From positions 62,001-126,000 of the forward strand of contig JACVRA010000072.1 in NCBI GenBank assembly GCA_019828545.1: a stretch of 64,000 nucleotides of DNA. The letters run 5' to 3'. Source of the stretch: Paracamarosporium sp. OC-R06-R3. Its lineage: Eukaryota > Ascomycota > Dothideomycetes > Pleosporales > Didymosphaeriaceae. Under the pieces are notes generated by a model, which saw only the letters and a list, made by a program, of their open reading frames with translations, did no database searches and was not told the origin of the DNA. How positions within the stretch are numbered: the first letter of the stretch is position 1; every line of letters starts with the position of its first letter. The translations under genes were made by a program, and so were the position numbers. Positions 21,498-32,593 of the stretch are shown here, in pieces.

Positions 21498-22078
21498 CAA
21501 AGGTTTCCATTCAAACCTGATACGCGCAATCGACTCATCATATCGTTAAAACGTAAACTGAATTATTCTGCTACTCTATTAGCCAGGTCTTTCCTCTCTA
21601 TATCCACGAATAAAAGCTAGCACGTCTAACCTAAGATACAATAGCATACTGCGATCCCCTGTAAACTTTACGTTGGAGAATCCAGGGCGGGATCGACAGG
21701 CAGAGCTGGAAGGCAAAGCTCACGTTTGTGATAATTCCGACATGGCTTTGTCGGGTAATTCGTCGTGCACGCTGGCTGGCACTCTATGCGATATATTTAG
21801 TGTTTAGACCTTGGTAGCACTCGACCCAGCGGCTAGTCGCACAGACACCAAAGCATAGTGCCTCGAACGATTTCATCCAGCGCGTTCATGTCCAGTCTAG
21901 CAATGCCGACGTCAACACTCCTCGACTATCGACTTAAACCACTACATCCCTTCCATCACAAGTCTCTTATACTTAGCGACCCAGTCTTTAGGTTTTCCCA
22001 CCATCACATCCCGTCACTAAATCCCACCATTCACTCATACCCCTCCCTCCTCCCCTTCCCTTCCGCCTTCGGCCCTTG

Positions 22079-22988
22079 CTACTCACTACGCCCCATATAC
22101 ACACTCATGTCAGCCCCAAAAATCCTCAGACTCTCGCTCGCAAATTCCAGATCACATTCCCCGCTCACAACCTCCGGGAACGTGCTCACCCATTGCAGAA
22201 ACACAGTACTCTGGAGGGTGGAGCTCGCGGCAACACTCGACCATGTCGCTTTTCCTTTCCTGAGCGATACTTCGTCGATGTTTTGGGACACGTCTTCGAG
22301 TTAGATTTCGATTTGGAAAAGGAGTTTTTTCGCGTCCTGGAGGTGTTTATCGATGTTCTGGACTAGGGTGCGGAGAGCTGGGACCGTGGAGGCGTGGGGT
22401 GTGGAGGAGAGCTGGCGCAGGTTAGAGAGGGTGGACTGGAAGGTGCGCCAGTTGGCGAAGAAGGGTTGGTGTGTGCGGGGACGGTCGGGCTCGAAGATAG
22501 TTCTGAGGGATTGAAGGATATTAGAGGGTACTGAGGCTGTGTAGAGGGTGACGGGTTGGTTGGGGGGATGAGAGGGGTGAACTCCCTTGGTGAGAAGTGT
22601 GATGGGTTGGCGGGTGCGAGGAATCTTGTGGCTATTCTGATGTTAGTGTGTGTCTTAAATCGTATATCACTACCCAGGACCTAAGCGATAGGGGAACTTA
22701 CTATTCTATCCCTAGACGGCGATACTCTACTTCATGCTTCTTGAGCTTGGGCTCGAGGATCTTGGCAAAACTCTCAGCCCAATTTAGGTAGTCCTTGTAC
22801 ACTGAGATTGTCCATTCTGGAGAGGTCTCCGACCCAAGAAATTGCGTAGGTTCCGAGGGAAACGTAGATATCCATCGAAATACCCGCAAGGCTTGTGGGC
22901 ATTCCAGATCGAGTTTCCCGGGTATATGAGCTATGTCGGATGTATTGCGAGATTGGATTTCTTCAACGTTATTTTGGGACTTCTCCAT
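22079..22988 (-). pseudogene. Hypothetical protein gene broken by one TAA
   Basis: Exon 1 is 22988-22702 (start MEKSQNNVEEIQ). A 70-nt intron follows (donor GTAAGT, acceptor GAATAG), and exon 2 begins at 22631. The frame stops at TAA 22303-22301 after 205 residues, yet the same frame directly after it stays clearly coding for 73 more residues (LEDVSQNIDEVSLRKGK to MGRSE) to a TAG at 22081-22079. One substitution, CAA to TAA, explains the break; it is a CpA to TpA transition. No splice sites bracket the stop. The protein is soluble, without a recognised domain; WISTFPSEP and WVSTFPEVV suggest two related halves. It could still make the shorter protein. Confidence 0.65.
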
Positions 22989-23643
22989 TTTGTATTGAGT
23001 ATAAGGTAGTCTTAGCAATGTTGCGGTAGAGTATGGCGCGAGTTGAGCGAGTAACGTAGGTTGTGGAGAGTGAGTTGGATATGCACAAAGGGGGGAAGTA
23101 ATGTAGAGCATCGTGGGGTTCTTATATTGATCTAGGGAGTAGTGAATAGGCCGCAGTTTATTGTAGTGGCACGCATTGAAGTCGCCTAGTTTTTTCCAGT
23201 GTGGTGTGGTGAAAGCGATATTGGGTTCACAAAGGCAAAGCCCTGAGATCAAGCACCCGCATCGTTAGAAAACAACACCGGTCCACGTTTCAAAACAATG
23301 TCGCTTGCAACCGCTGATTTCAAAATAACTTTGGATTCGTAGGTAATACACCTTGTCACAGAGTAAGGCAAAGCTCCCAAAACTTTTCGTCATATCTACT
23401 AAATCGCCACGACTCTGTTTACCCAAAGCTTTGCTACCTAATCTTAGACTGACAACAAATGATTCGAGCCCTGTGAAGATGATAGCAACTTTATGATGGG
23501 AATCTGAACGCTGGAGGATCTATCCCACAGCAAGACACATACATTTCACACAGGGTATGAAAGGGCAAAAGTACAAAAATTCAAAGTATCTGTCGAAGAC
23601 ACAACTGAAGAAACAACCCCTCACTGGGACTTGAAATCCACTC
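22989..23643. other. intergenic
   Basis: About 650 bp between two minus-strand genes. It holds the promoter of the 22.9 kb gene; no further gene seen. Confidence 0.5.
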
Positions 23644-24431
23644 TTAAGGTGTAGCAAACTCCATATCGCCCTCCGCGGTCACTATTGCTTCCTTTTGTGG
23701 CTCTACCAGAGCTTGAATGATATCTCCACAAGAGCGACCAGCATGGTACTGCAACCTTATCTCTGGCAGAGACGAAGCCCAGTCTAGCAATTCTATCCGA
23801 CATGCTCGCCGCTGTGCGATAGATGGGACAAAGCCATCCTGTTGTACAAGGGAATTGCGGGCATCCTCCAACCGCTCGATATATCCTTGCAACTCGTCGG
23901 AGGTCCTACTCATGGCGAGCAGGCGCCGATGGCCCCAGGAAACCGCGGCGGCGGCTCGTCGCATACGTAGTTCGTGGTCTACAGTGACGTCTCGTAGCTG
24001 GTCTTTTGCAATCTTAACCTTCTGCCGCAGGATAGAGCAGTCCTGGAAACATGTCCGCTGGTTCAAGGGCATATTGCCATGGAAAGCATCGGCGAGGCAG
24101 CAAAAGGCCTCCAGAGGGATGCCTAGGTGCCTAGCTGCGCGTGCATGCTGCGAAAGTTAGCTCGAGCCCACTCAGGCTCCATGATCGCATACCTAGGCAG
24201 AGCGATAATAGCGGGCCCCAAGCAGGCGGTACTCTGCCAACGAATAATCAATGATCAAATGTCTCGGTGCTGTATCGTGCATAATAGGGTAAACGCAGAT
24301 CTGGACAAACCATCTTCAAAATCGTCCGTTCCCATGTCGATTGAAGCCAGTCTATTCTCGACTGATGTCCGGGCTTGCCGTTCCAGGTCTTGCAGGCGCC
24401 GCTGATCAAGGCGGATCGCAGATCGCTCCAT
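23644..24431 (-). pseudogene. Hypothetical protein, probably a broken gene
   Basis: From ATG 24431 (MERSAIRLDQRRLQDLERQA) the frame meets TGA at 24257-24255, but the same frame then continues protein-like (STACLGPAIIALPRYA, then EPEWARANFRSMHAQ) to TAG at 24125-24123. The next frame carries the rest: ARHLGIPLEAFCCLADAFHG, then NMPLNQRTCFQDC, a helical region and the stop at 23646-23644. The simplest reading is one nonsense change plus one frameshift near 24135. An alternative is two introns with a poor GTTTAC donor and a GTATGC donor; that model keeps an open frame but drops the ALPRYA segment. About 260 codons in all. No family recognised. Confidence 0.5.
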
Positions 24432-25702
24432 GGGTGACAAGCGATGGATAGGGATAAGCGAAGGCTAATAGTGGGGGGTCACCTAACGATGCGGAATGGT
24501 GAGGGTTGGGTTAGAGTTGTTGGTGGGAGTACAGATCGAGTTTGCTAATCTAAAAAGGGTTGGTCAATCTTGGCACTGAGATTGATCGCTTTCACAATGC
24601 AGCTGTTGTCGTTCTCTATCCGTGGCGAACGCAATCTTCTCTAGACGCTCGTTCCTCTTCTCACATGTCCTTTCGCAAAGGCACGTGCGCACGCCGTCGG
24701 ACCAAGTGGCTGTCGCCCAGACGTTGACCCGGCCTCGAATCAAAGACGCCCAATGTCGCCTGTCTTCCTTTCCAAGCGACCGTCGTCGCCTTTGCAATGG
24801 AAACGGTATACGATAGAGGATCGTTCTCGGTCATGGGATGTGTTGCCTTCCTCTCAAGATAGCGACCGAGTCCAGGTGGAAGTAAGCCGACCGAGAGCAG
24901 CAAAAGGTGGCTGCCATGACATAGCATCGCCAGCACGAGAAGCGCCTGTGACCGTTACACCGATAGAAGGGGGTGGAGTTGGAGCATGTCGCGTGCGCGT
25001 CGGGGGCTTCGGGTACCTTCCTATCCTTTGCTCTTCCCCGCATCGAGTTGTATTTTCCCTAAGTCCGAGGAACCACGAGCATGCCTCCCTGGTGTCACTT
25101 TCACCCCTCCTACATCCAGCAAGCCGATCCAGCGACGTTGACGCCTCGCGCGATTGTGGCTTGACTGTCTTCCTGTCGCCTCCTGTTCGAGGTTGCTGGT
25201 TGTCGTGTCGTCATTGGTTATCTCATTCAATCTCCCACAGCTCCTGCGCAAATAAATGAAGGGTCCAGCGTGTCCATGTACAAGCTCGCCCTGTACCTGG
25301 TTTTGCCTGGCGCTAATGCCAAGTTCGCCGGCCTGCCATGGTGCCACGAGCCTTAGCCGCGTGGCTTAAGGACCTGGGGATCTGCCGCTTCGGCTTTTTG
25401 GTGGTGCGAGATGCCGCGCGCTGATTGGCTGTGTTCCTTGGATGACCTCAAGCCGTCCGGCACCCTGGATGCTTTTTTGGCAACCTCGTTCGAAGCTTCC
25501 CTGTGACATCAGTCAATCGCTCTGGGGCCCTGCCTTCACTCTGCCATTTTCTTCTATTTAATCGTAATAGCGCTCCCAGTTATTGTTTGTCCTACACCAG
25601 CTACCAAACTTCCTCACACCTCTTCGCTTCCACCTTGTCCATATTTTTTTACGATACTTGCGCACCGCGTTGACATTACCTTGCATTGCATTGCATTGCA
25701 TT
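24432..25702. other. intergenic / promoter of GH64 gene
   Basis: About 1.27 kb, GC-richer than the left flank. Several overlapping open frames on both strands lack protein-like character. The last part is pyrimidine-rich and should be the GH64 leader. Confidence 0.5.
25681..25700 (+). repeat. 4 copies of TTGCA just before the GH64 start codon
   Basis: The perfect pentamer array ends two bases before ATG 25703, so copy-number changes would alter the immediate start-codon context. Confidence 0.95.
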
Positions 25703-27079
25703 ATGCCATCCCTCAAGAAGTTGATCGCCAAGTTGCGGTCCCGCGCTACCGGCAATGATAACCGGGCTCCTGTCGCTAATGGCAACAACTTCAAAAGTGC
25801 ACCACCCCAAGCGGGAGCCAACGGCGGCGTGAGAGAGCAACACGTCATGGCAACTGCCACAAACCCCACGCTCACCGTCACTCTCCGGAATGCAAGCAGT
25901 AGCAGTGCCGTGTATGTGTATGTTACTGGGCAAGCACTAGACAACGGCAATCGTCCTATGTTCCTCCAGTCCGACGGCCATACCATCTATTACCCGGCGT
26001 CTCCTGCTAGTGTTGGCTCTCCGCTTGCACAGGATGTCTCCATTGCATTAGGCGCACCCGGATCCACCAAAGACATTACCATCCCTAGAATTGCGGGCGG
26101 TCGTGTCTGGTTCTCCATTGGAGCCAAGCTCACGTTCGCACTTAACCCTGGCCCCGGGGTTGTCGAGGTACAGCCAACTCCACCATCACAAGTTTCAATT
26201 ACTAATGTAAAACACAGCCTTCCGTCTCAAACCCCAGTGACCCTAATATCAACATCGATTGGGGGTACGTAGCTCATGGCATTGTTGTAAGAAGCATCTC
26301 TGACGTTCGACAACAGATTCTGCGAATTCACCTACAACGCTGACCAGCTCTTTGCCAATATCTCATGCGTCGATTTCATCAGTATTCCAGTTGCGCTTAC
26401 GCTGACCGGCACATCTGGTAAGGTCCAGAGCGTGCCAGGATTGCCTGCGAATGGACTCACAACTATTGTCAATGGCCTTAAACAACAGGCAGCCAGCGAT
26501 GGCCGCCCATGGGACCAACTGGCCTACCCAGCCACTGGTACACCACTACGTGTACTCTCACCTCTCAAACTTCTCGACAGCAAGCCGAATGCGTGGGACG
26601 GGTACTGGGATGGCTACGTGAACCAAGTTTGGTCCCGCTTCACCAACACTGACATGACCGTCAATACGCAAGCTGCCGCTGGTAACGTCACGGGACGTGT
26701 GACTAACGGTCAACTATCCCTCGGTTCTGCTGGTACCTTCAACAAGCCTAATGCGCGCGATATTTGGAGCTGCTCCGAAGGGCCTTTTGCGACGGGTAGC
26801 AACGCCGCACGCAATGCCGTCATTCCTCGCTTGGCCGCTGCATTCAACCGTAGCACTCTGCTAGACGCAACGCAGTTTCCCAATGGTAGTACCCCGGCAA
26901 ACTACTACAAGAACGCGACTACCAACCACTACTCTCGCCTCATCCACCAAAGCATGAAGGACGGTCGAGGGTACGCGTTCCCTTACGATGACGTTGTGCC
27001 TGACGGTGGGTCCGACGTCGCTGGCACAGTCTTCGATGGCAGTCCATTGAACTGGACGATCGCTATTGGAGGTAGTTAG
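25703..27079 (+). CDS. GH64 glucan endo-1,3-beta-glucosidase
   Basis: Hydrolyses beta-1,3-glucan (laminaripentaose-producing type family, thaumatin-like fold). Exons 25703-26167, 26218-26264 and 26317-27079 give 424 residues. The 47-nt middle exon encodes PSVSNPSDPNINIDWG, which fits the family between GPGVVE and FCEFTYNADQLFANIS. Further landmarks are GGRVWFSIGAKLTF and ARDIWSCSEGPF, then AFPYDDVVPDGGSDVAGTVF at the C-terminal end. The N-terminus (MPSLKKLIAKLRSRATG) is basic and has no clear signal peptide, so the protein may be intracellular or use another route. A TTGCA array abuts the start. Confidence 0.93.
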
Positions 27080-27673
27080 TGTCCACCTCCTTGTCCCTTC
27101 CGCAACGAGCCAGAGTGGTATAAGGAACCTCTGGAAACTTCTCCAGATTGGGCCCCTGTCTCAAGGGTCAAAGCCAGCGACTCAAGGCTTGGTATGAAGA
27201 ATATTCTCAGGCTTTGTGCGGACAAACATACCGCATTTCAATTCGGACATGGCGCATAGAGTTCGTGATACCACTGGGTTTGTAGGAGGGTTTCTTTTGT
27301 CAACGCAACACCCTCGCTGGATCTCAATTCTTTGTAAATACTTCTCTTATTATTAATGTCTATACGCTTTAGTAGCTCCCTGTTCACTGACTCTGGGTGC
27401 CATTTTTTGTAATGGGAGAGTGAAAAGTGAGCGTGAATCCCTTTTTGGTTCGCAGGTTTGGAACCGAGCTATCACCATCGGCCCACCATGGGAGTGAACC
27501 TCAACACTACTGCCCCACATCCTAAGCTAATATCCGAGCTTCTCAACCTCTACATTGAACGAAAGCAGCGCACCATATATACATTGCACTCCCTCCAAAG
27601 ATCATCACAGCTTAGATTACCTAACTCCACTCACCTCTTTCAACTCTTATCGGAGAGACAAATTTGGCTCACT
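27080..27673. other. intergenic / promoter
   Basis: About 590 bp. CATATATACA at 27574-27583 is TATA-like and sits about 100 bp before ATG 27674, which supports that start over the in-frame ATG at 27488. Confidence 0.5.
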
Positions 27674-28744
27674 ATGAAGAAGCCCTCAATCAGCAACCTG
27701 AAATTCTTAAAGGTGGTCGGTTCTACGTCGTGGCCATTAGTCAAGTCTAAGACCTTGGAGACAACACAAGAAGATTCAACGACCACCAACATCGCAAAGA
27801 CAGAGTCTGAGCAGGAAAGCACTCCACAGCCCACGGATTCGCTTCCGTATTCGCCACTACCTAAAACGACGCGCATGAAGGAAGTTACGTCTTTCTTGTG
27901 GCTCAAGAAAGCGAAGGCTGAACCTGTCCTTCCCTCGACATTCGAGTCGCCCACTGCCCTAACGTGGACAGAGGAACCCAACACCAACATTCGCGCTTCC
28001 TCAAAACACAACAGCAGTAGTAGTACATCCTTGCTGCATGTTCAAACACATGCAACGTCCACCCCTGCCACATTCACGACGGACACGCCTCCCACGGACA
28101 TTACAAACGAGCACGACACCGATGTCAACGCCCCCACATCCGTTTCAGAAACATCAATCACAGACATCACGGAAGGAAATGGCAGCACAGAAGATCCTGA
28201 TCTCGAAACCTTTGCCTTCAAACACGCCGACACATTCTACACGCAAAGCACGCTCCGCCTCACCCCCTCAGCCCGTTCTCTATCCCTGCTAACACTCCCC
28301 CATCCACAATACCAAACCCCACCCCTCGACCCATCCAACCCCCAACCCCGCATACCAAGCGAACGCATCCGCACCCTCGAACCTAAACATGCCAGCGCCA
28401 CGTTCCACCGCGTCCCCAACCCGTTCATCGCCCGCATCCGCACATACAAAGACGAAGCTGCCGACATCCGTCGTCGCGAACGCGATGCCCTGCGTAGACG
28501 GCTCTGGGGAGAGGCGCTGAGGAAGAGAGCTATGGTGTGCGTGGTTGTTGAGAATGGAGATGGGAGGGGGAGGAGGGTAGTTGAGAGAGAGAAGTATTTG
28601 TTTGAGGGTGATGGAGATGAAGGGTTTGAGGAGGGGATTGAGGGGCTTGGAAAGGTTGGGAGAAGTTGTGTCGATTGGAGGGGAACCGTGAGAATTAGGG
28701 AGGGGAGAGTATGGTGTGAAATGGGTGGTGGGCGGGGGTGTTAA
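27674..28744 (+). CDS. Hypothetical protein, Ser/Thr-rich with basic Arg-rich region
   Basis: Single-exon protein of 356 residues from ATG 27674 (MKKPSISNLKFLKVVGS). The frame is open further upstream to 27458, but a TATA-like element at 27574 argues for the later start. The N-terminal two thirds are Ser/Thr/Pro-rich and probably disordered. The region from LRLTPSARSLSLLTLP to about residue 300 is better ordered, with VPNPFIARIRTYKDEAADIR followed by an Arg-rich helix (RRRERDALRRRLWGEALRKR). The last 60 residues are Gly/Glu-rich. No known domain is recognised. Confidence 0.7.
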   Translation: MKKPSISNLKFLKVVGSTSWPLVKSKTLETTQEDSTTTNIAKTESEQESTPQPTDSLPYSPLPKTTRMKEVTSFLWLKKAKAEPVLPSTFESPTALTWTEEPNTNIRASSKHNSSSSTSLLHVQTHATSTPATFTTDTPPTDITNEHDTDVNAPTSVSETSITDITEGNGSTEDPDLETFAFKHADTFYTQSTLRLTPSARSLSLLTLPHPQYQTPPLDPSNPQPRIPSERIRTLEPKHASATFHRVPNPFIARIRTYKDEAADIRRRERDALRRRLWGEALRKRAMVCVVVENGDGRGRRVVEREKYLFEGDGDEGFEEGIEGLGKVGRSCVDWRGTVRIREGRVWCEMGGGRGC

Positions 28745-29066
28745 GCGGGTAGAATGAGGACGAGAAGTGGCACGATAATTGAGGTGCATCAAAGTTTGAG
28801 AAGGGGAATGTCCGGGTATAGATCAAGATAATTCACACTGCCATGTCGACATAATAATACAACAACGAAAAGAACACCGAACCAAACCATGAAAAATTTA
28901 ACAAATATTTTTAATGCTAGGAGGATATGATATGGTATGGTATCTATAACATGTACAAAGAACAGTCGTAACGGTCATACACCGAATGTAATGTGAGACC
29001 AGTCACCTAAAACGCGCTTCCTTCCCTCTTCCAAGACGCCCATGAGTCCGAGTCCAAACCCGCAAC
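28745..29066. other. convergent intergenic region
   Basis: 322 bp between two 3' ends, AT-rich around 28850-28920; expected to hold both 3' UTRs and nothing else. Confidence 0.6.
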
Positions 29067-30320
29067 TTAAGCAATGAAGTCACGGGGGTGGCTGCGCCAG
29101 TGCTCATTGCCCTCACCCCAGCCCTGGTACTCATCGGCACCCTCCTCGTTATCCTCATCCTCATCCTCATCTTCGTCCTCGTCCTCGTCCTCCTCGTCAT
29201 AATCGCTCTCCTCATCGTCACCCTCTTCCTCATCCTCCTCGCCAGCTTCGGGGGCGGGAGTGGCCTCAGGGGTGGTAGGAGTGTTGTAGTCGACAGGGCT
29301 GGAGACAGCGACCTGGGTGGCGGTAGCAGTAGGCTGTACGGCCTCAGTAGAGGTGGCGTTCTCGCCCGCGGGCGTAGGCTGAGCTGCGTAGGAGGACTCG
29401 ACGGGGACGGCCGGGGCGGCGGAGGGCGCAGCAGCAGCCTCAACAGGAGCAGAGTCGGAGCTGCTGCTGCTAGAGCTGCCTCCGACGGCGCAAGGCGCAA
29501 GAGCCGGGCCCGGCGCATCGAAGGTCACGCCAGCGTCGTGCTGGTAGAGATCGAAGGTAAGCTGCTTGTCAGTAGGAGTGTAGATCTCAGTGGCCTTGAT
29601 ACCAGCTGGGATCTCAGCATTGTCGTTGCCGTTCTGGATAGCAATGTTGAGGGCCTGGGGCCAGAACTGCCTCTGGGAGACATCGCCGTTGTTGTGGACG
29701 GAGGCAACCTCCGTGCGGAGAACGTAGTTGCCGCTGGGGAGATCCTTAGGGATAGTGACGGTCTGCGTGTTACCGTTGTCGTAGAAGATGGCGTCGGTGC
29801 CCCAGTAGCCGGTGTTCTCACGGTCACCACCCTCGCTGTAGCGTGTGCCGGCAGGGTAGTCGATCAGTCCAGACTGGTGAATCTTGAAGAAGCTGAGCTC
29901 CTCCTTCTGGACGTTGGCGCAGTCACCGTTGCAGGGTGCAAGCCAGGTGGCAGTCCATCCGTGGTGAGAGCAGTCCCAGCCAACCTCCGTTCCGCCGCAC
30001 TCTCCGTCGTGCTGCCAGGTGAACTTGACATCGCTGCCAGCATCAACAGGGGCAGTGAAAGGTGATGGCTCGGCATCCATGTGGGCAATAATGTCTGGGG
30101 TGTTGATCTTGTCGCCAAAGACGGGCTGGAAACCCCATCCCTGGTTGGTCCTCCAAGCGGGCGAAGAATCGTCACCACCGCTCTTGTCAGCGGCGTAGAA
30201 ACCGGCGTAGGTCTTGCCTCCAGCTTCGAACTCCTTGACGTAGGTGTGGGCAGCGGCCTGGGAGGCGAAAGCAGCCACAAGCACGGCGGCAGTGTTGGCG
30301 ATCTTGGACATAGCAGGCAT
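29067..30320 (-). CDS. AA9-type lytic polysaccharide monooxygenase with acidic tail
   Basis: Predicted secreted copper monooxygenase that would cut cellulose or a related glucan. Single exon, 417 residues from ATG 30320. The signal peptide ends at AAA, leaving His25 as the mature N-terminus (HTYVKEFEAGGKTYAGF), as needed for the copper brace. The second brace His is in WDCSHHGWTATWLAPC (H119/H120). The C-terminal core motif GNYVLRTEVASVHNN then SQRQFWPQALNIAI aligns with AA9 GNYLLRHEIIALH...QFYPQCINL, so the axial Tyr position is Trp220 and the usual Cys is Ala. After about residue 275 comes a Ser/Ala/Pro linker, then a long Asp/Glu run and an ending HPRDFIA. AA9-like is clear; catalytic behaviour is uncertain because of the Trp. 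Confidence 0.82.
   Translation of the reverse strand: MPAMSKIANTAAVLVAAFASQAAAHTYVKEFEAGGKTYAGFYAADKSGGDDSSPAWRTNQGWGFQPVFGDKINTPDIIAHMDAEPSPFTAPVDAGSDVKFTWQHDGECGGTEVGWDCSHHGWTATWLAPCNGDCANVQKEELSFFKIHQSGLIDYPAGTRYSEGGDRENTGYWGTDAIFYDNGNTQTVTIPKDLPSGNYVLRTEVASVHNNGDVSQRQFWPQALNIAIQNGNDNAEIPAGIKATEIYTPTDKQLTFDLYQHDAGVTFDAPGPALAPCAVGGSSSSSSSDSAPVEAAAAPSAAPAVPVESSYAAQPTPAGENATSTEAVQPTATATQVAVSSPVDYNTPTTPEATPAPEAGEEDEEEGDDEESDYDEEDEDEDEDEDEDEDNEEGADEYQGWGEGNEHWRSHPRDFIA
29151..29199 (-). repeat. GAG/GAC/GAT triplet run coding the acidic tail
   Basis: Imperfect trinucleotide repeat (GAT/GAC/GAG on the minus strand) that codes alternating Asp-Glu in the LPMO tail. Likely length-variable. Confidence 0.85.
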
Positions 30321-32593
30321 CTTGAATAAAAATCTTCTCAAAAGACGATTCTTGGGAATTTGGTAATGAGTGTGTAGTAAAAAGAACGACTATAGCTCCA
30401 GAGCTATGTGAAGGAACGACTGTGCAAAAGGTTAAAGAATGACCGGGGAACAAAGGCAAACGCTTGCTGAATGAATGAATGAGCAGGGTGAGGACGCCCG
30501 TGGCTTATGTACCTGCGAGCATCTTGCAAGTAGGCGGCCTGGCGGGGGCGGCGTTCAGCCTCGTGGAGCATCTGGCTTGAGGGCTCATCATCTCCGGCTT
30601 ATAGTGTAGTGGCCTGTGATTGGCGGCGCTAATGTAGGAACAAAGATTCAGCAGGGGTGGCTTCGCGTGGTAGCGGTAGGCCCGGCGCATCATTGAGGCT
30701 GTTTCCTTGGCTTCTCAGGAACTCCGGAAACGGAGTTTTGCTATGTCGCGCGAGAGGTCTTGTCTACCGCTTGAGTCCGAAGGCCACACCACGACCGTTA
30801 TATTCGATGTCACTGCCTTCTTCGGTTCTCCGTCTCGTGCGATTCTTGGGCGTATGTATCTGTGCGATGTGTCGACACCACGCGGAAGTCGAGTTGCAGC
30901 CGCCACGAAGCCGCTGAACACTGATCCACCCTTCCCCACAGCGCTCTGGCTCAGGCACGGGCGAATCATATCAGCGTCACAACTGTCGCGATGCAGCTAA
31001 GATTTGAATTTGGGCGCGAGTGCAGGTTCGGGACGATCGGATCAGCACAAGGCGTTAACGGCGTGGGCAGCAGGGTTCCACCAGGCGAAGCCATACGTTT
31101 CATGTTTCCCGGTCATGCTTAGCGAAGCCGCCTATCGATAACGAACTGGGTCTCGTAGAGCCTGGTATGGAAACTAGACGTGAAGAAGCCATTGGCGTTG
31201 CGTGAAATGTTTGAAGCTGCTGTACAGTAAAGGAGTTTTGGTGGCAGCGGTGCGACCTCCTGCATACCTGCCTTCCGATTATTCCGAGCGCAAACCACAT
31301 GTGGAGAGCACAACACCTTGCCGCTCTCCTGCAGCACGGCAAATTGCAGTCACTTCCCTTTGCAAGACAACGTAGAGTTTACGTACTGGAATGGGCATTT
31401 TGACGAACGTGCTGAAGGTGCTGCAATCCTTCCCGCACCCGCAGGCACCCGAATGAACTAAATACGAACTACAGGCGACCAAATAGGCGGATTTGTTTCG
31501 ACATCCTAGTCTCTTTTCTTTTGCATGTTTCGGAGGCTTGTAGCTTCCTTATACAGACGCGGGAACTGCACGTACTTTACAAAAGCATTCCCCGTGAATG
31601 TCACCGTCCGTCATAGTGGCTCGTCTCAACTCCAGCTTCGATGCTAACGACTGCCAGCGTCAAGACCTAAATGTGGTGGAGATCTGCTCGATTTGGTTAT
31701 TTAGCGAAGCGATGCACTTTGCATCGCGCATTGTCATTAAATCTCGCACTGCGCAAACGGTGAGTGGGCTATTTCAGCGGATAAGCAAGTGGTAACGACT
31801 TCTACTCGCGCGTCCAGAAAGTAATCGGACGTGTTCTAATTCATTAAATACCCTCAAATGGTAAACGATAAATTCCATCGGCGTTTCCGTAGGGCCACTC
31901 AGCGCTATGCACACCAACAAGTTTCGCCCAGCGGTCCCTGCCAAAGAAAAAAAAGGCCTATCTTCCCTTCAAATAAAACGCATTCGCACGAGAACATAAC
32001 GAGTTCAATCATCATAAGCTCAAGGGTTGCCACCAATTTGCATCCCGTCTTCGACCAAACCATTGCTAGGTCTTCCTTGTCCTCGATCCCCCCCGTCACC
32101 CACAACGACCAATCACCCAGCACTCCCAACGCCTTCTTAGTTTTTTTCCGCGCGTGGCGTGGCGCTGTAAGTGGACCCGTCTGGCGGTATGCCTCGCGCT
32201 TCATTCGTTAGTGCTCTCGTTGGCGCGTCTAGATTACTTTGACAGCAACGTGCGACTAGGTTCTCTCGTCGGCAGCAACCCAGTCGTGTCATTTCCTCAT
32301 TTCGAATGGTAAATGCGTTGTGGCTCAGACTAGGCATACCATCTATCTGCACAGCGGGCAAAGCAATATTCGGAAGCACAAGCGCTCCATTCATACATTC
32401 TCTAACACACTCATGATACACAGTTCATCATCACACTCGCGTATTCATACACCTACCCCGTTTAACTCCACCTTGCACTTCGCAACCAAAAAGAGGGTAT
32501 CATACCGAGCACCGCATCACCCCACGCCACAGATGCAAAATTCCCTCTCCATAACTTCCGGAGGCCGAAGACCATGCAAACGCATCGGCTCAT
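30321..32593. other. long intergenic region
   Basis: 2.27 kb between the LPMO start (minus) and the TFC3 stop (minus). It holds the LPMO promoter and leader next to 30321. Elsewhere only short, random-looking frames; no repeats or RNA genes recognised. Confidence 0.5.

Larger units (their letters stand above)
18346..22078. other. long gene-poor region with minisatellites
   Basis: 3.7 kb with no long coding frame. It contains a TATA-led possible small gene (20542-20709), two tandem arrays (20931-21181) within a purine-rich block at about 20880-21245, and a degenerate short repeat (21378-21497). I see no transposase, reverse transcriptase or terminal repeats. Confidence 0.55.

Noticed and set aside
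18346..22078. Transposon in the gene-poor region
   Set aside because: No transposase or reverse transcriptase fragments, no terminal repeats or target duplications could be seen by eye.
24564..25347. Possible gene upstream of GH64 on either strand
   Set aside because: Frames of 77-168 residues overlap on both strands, without conserved motifs or matching splice sites.
29088..30065. 325-residue plus-strand open frame
   Set aside because: It lies wholly antisense to the LPMO, and its Leu/Val/Ile runs mirror the Asp/Glu codon repeats. No domain.
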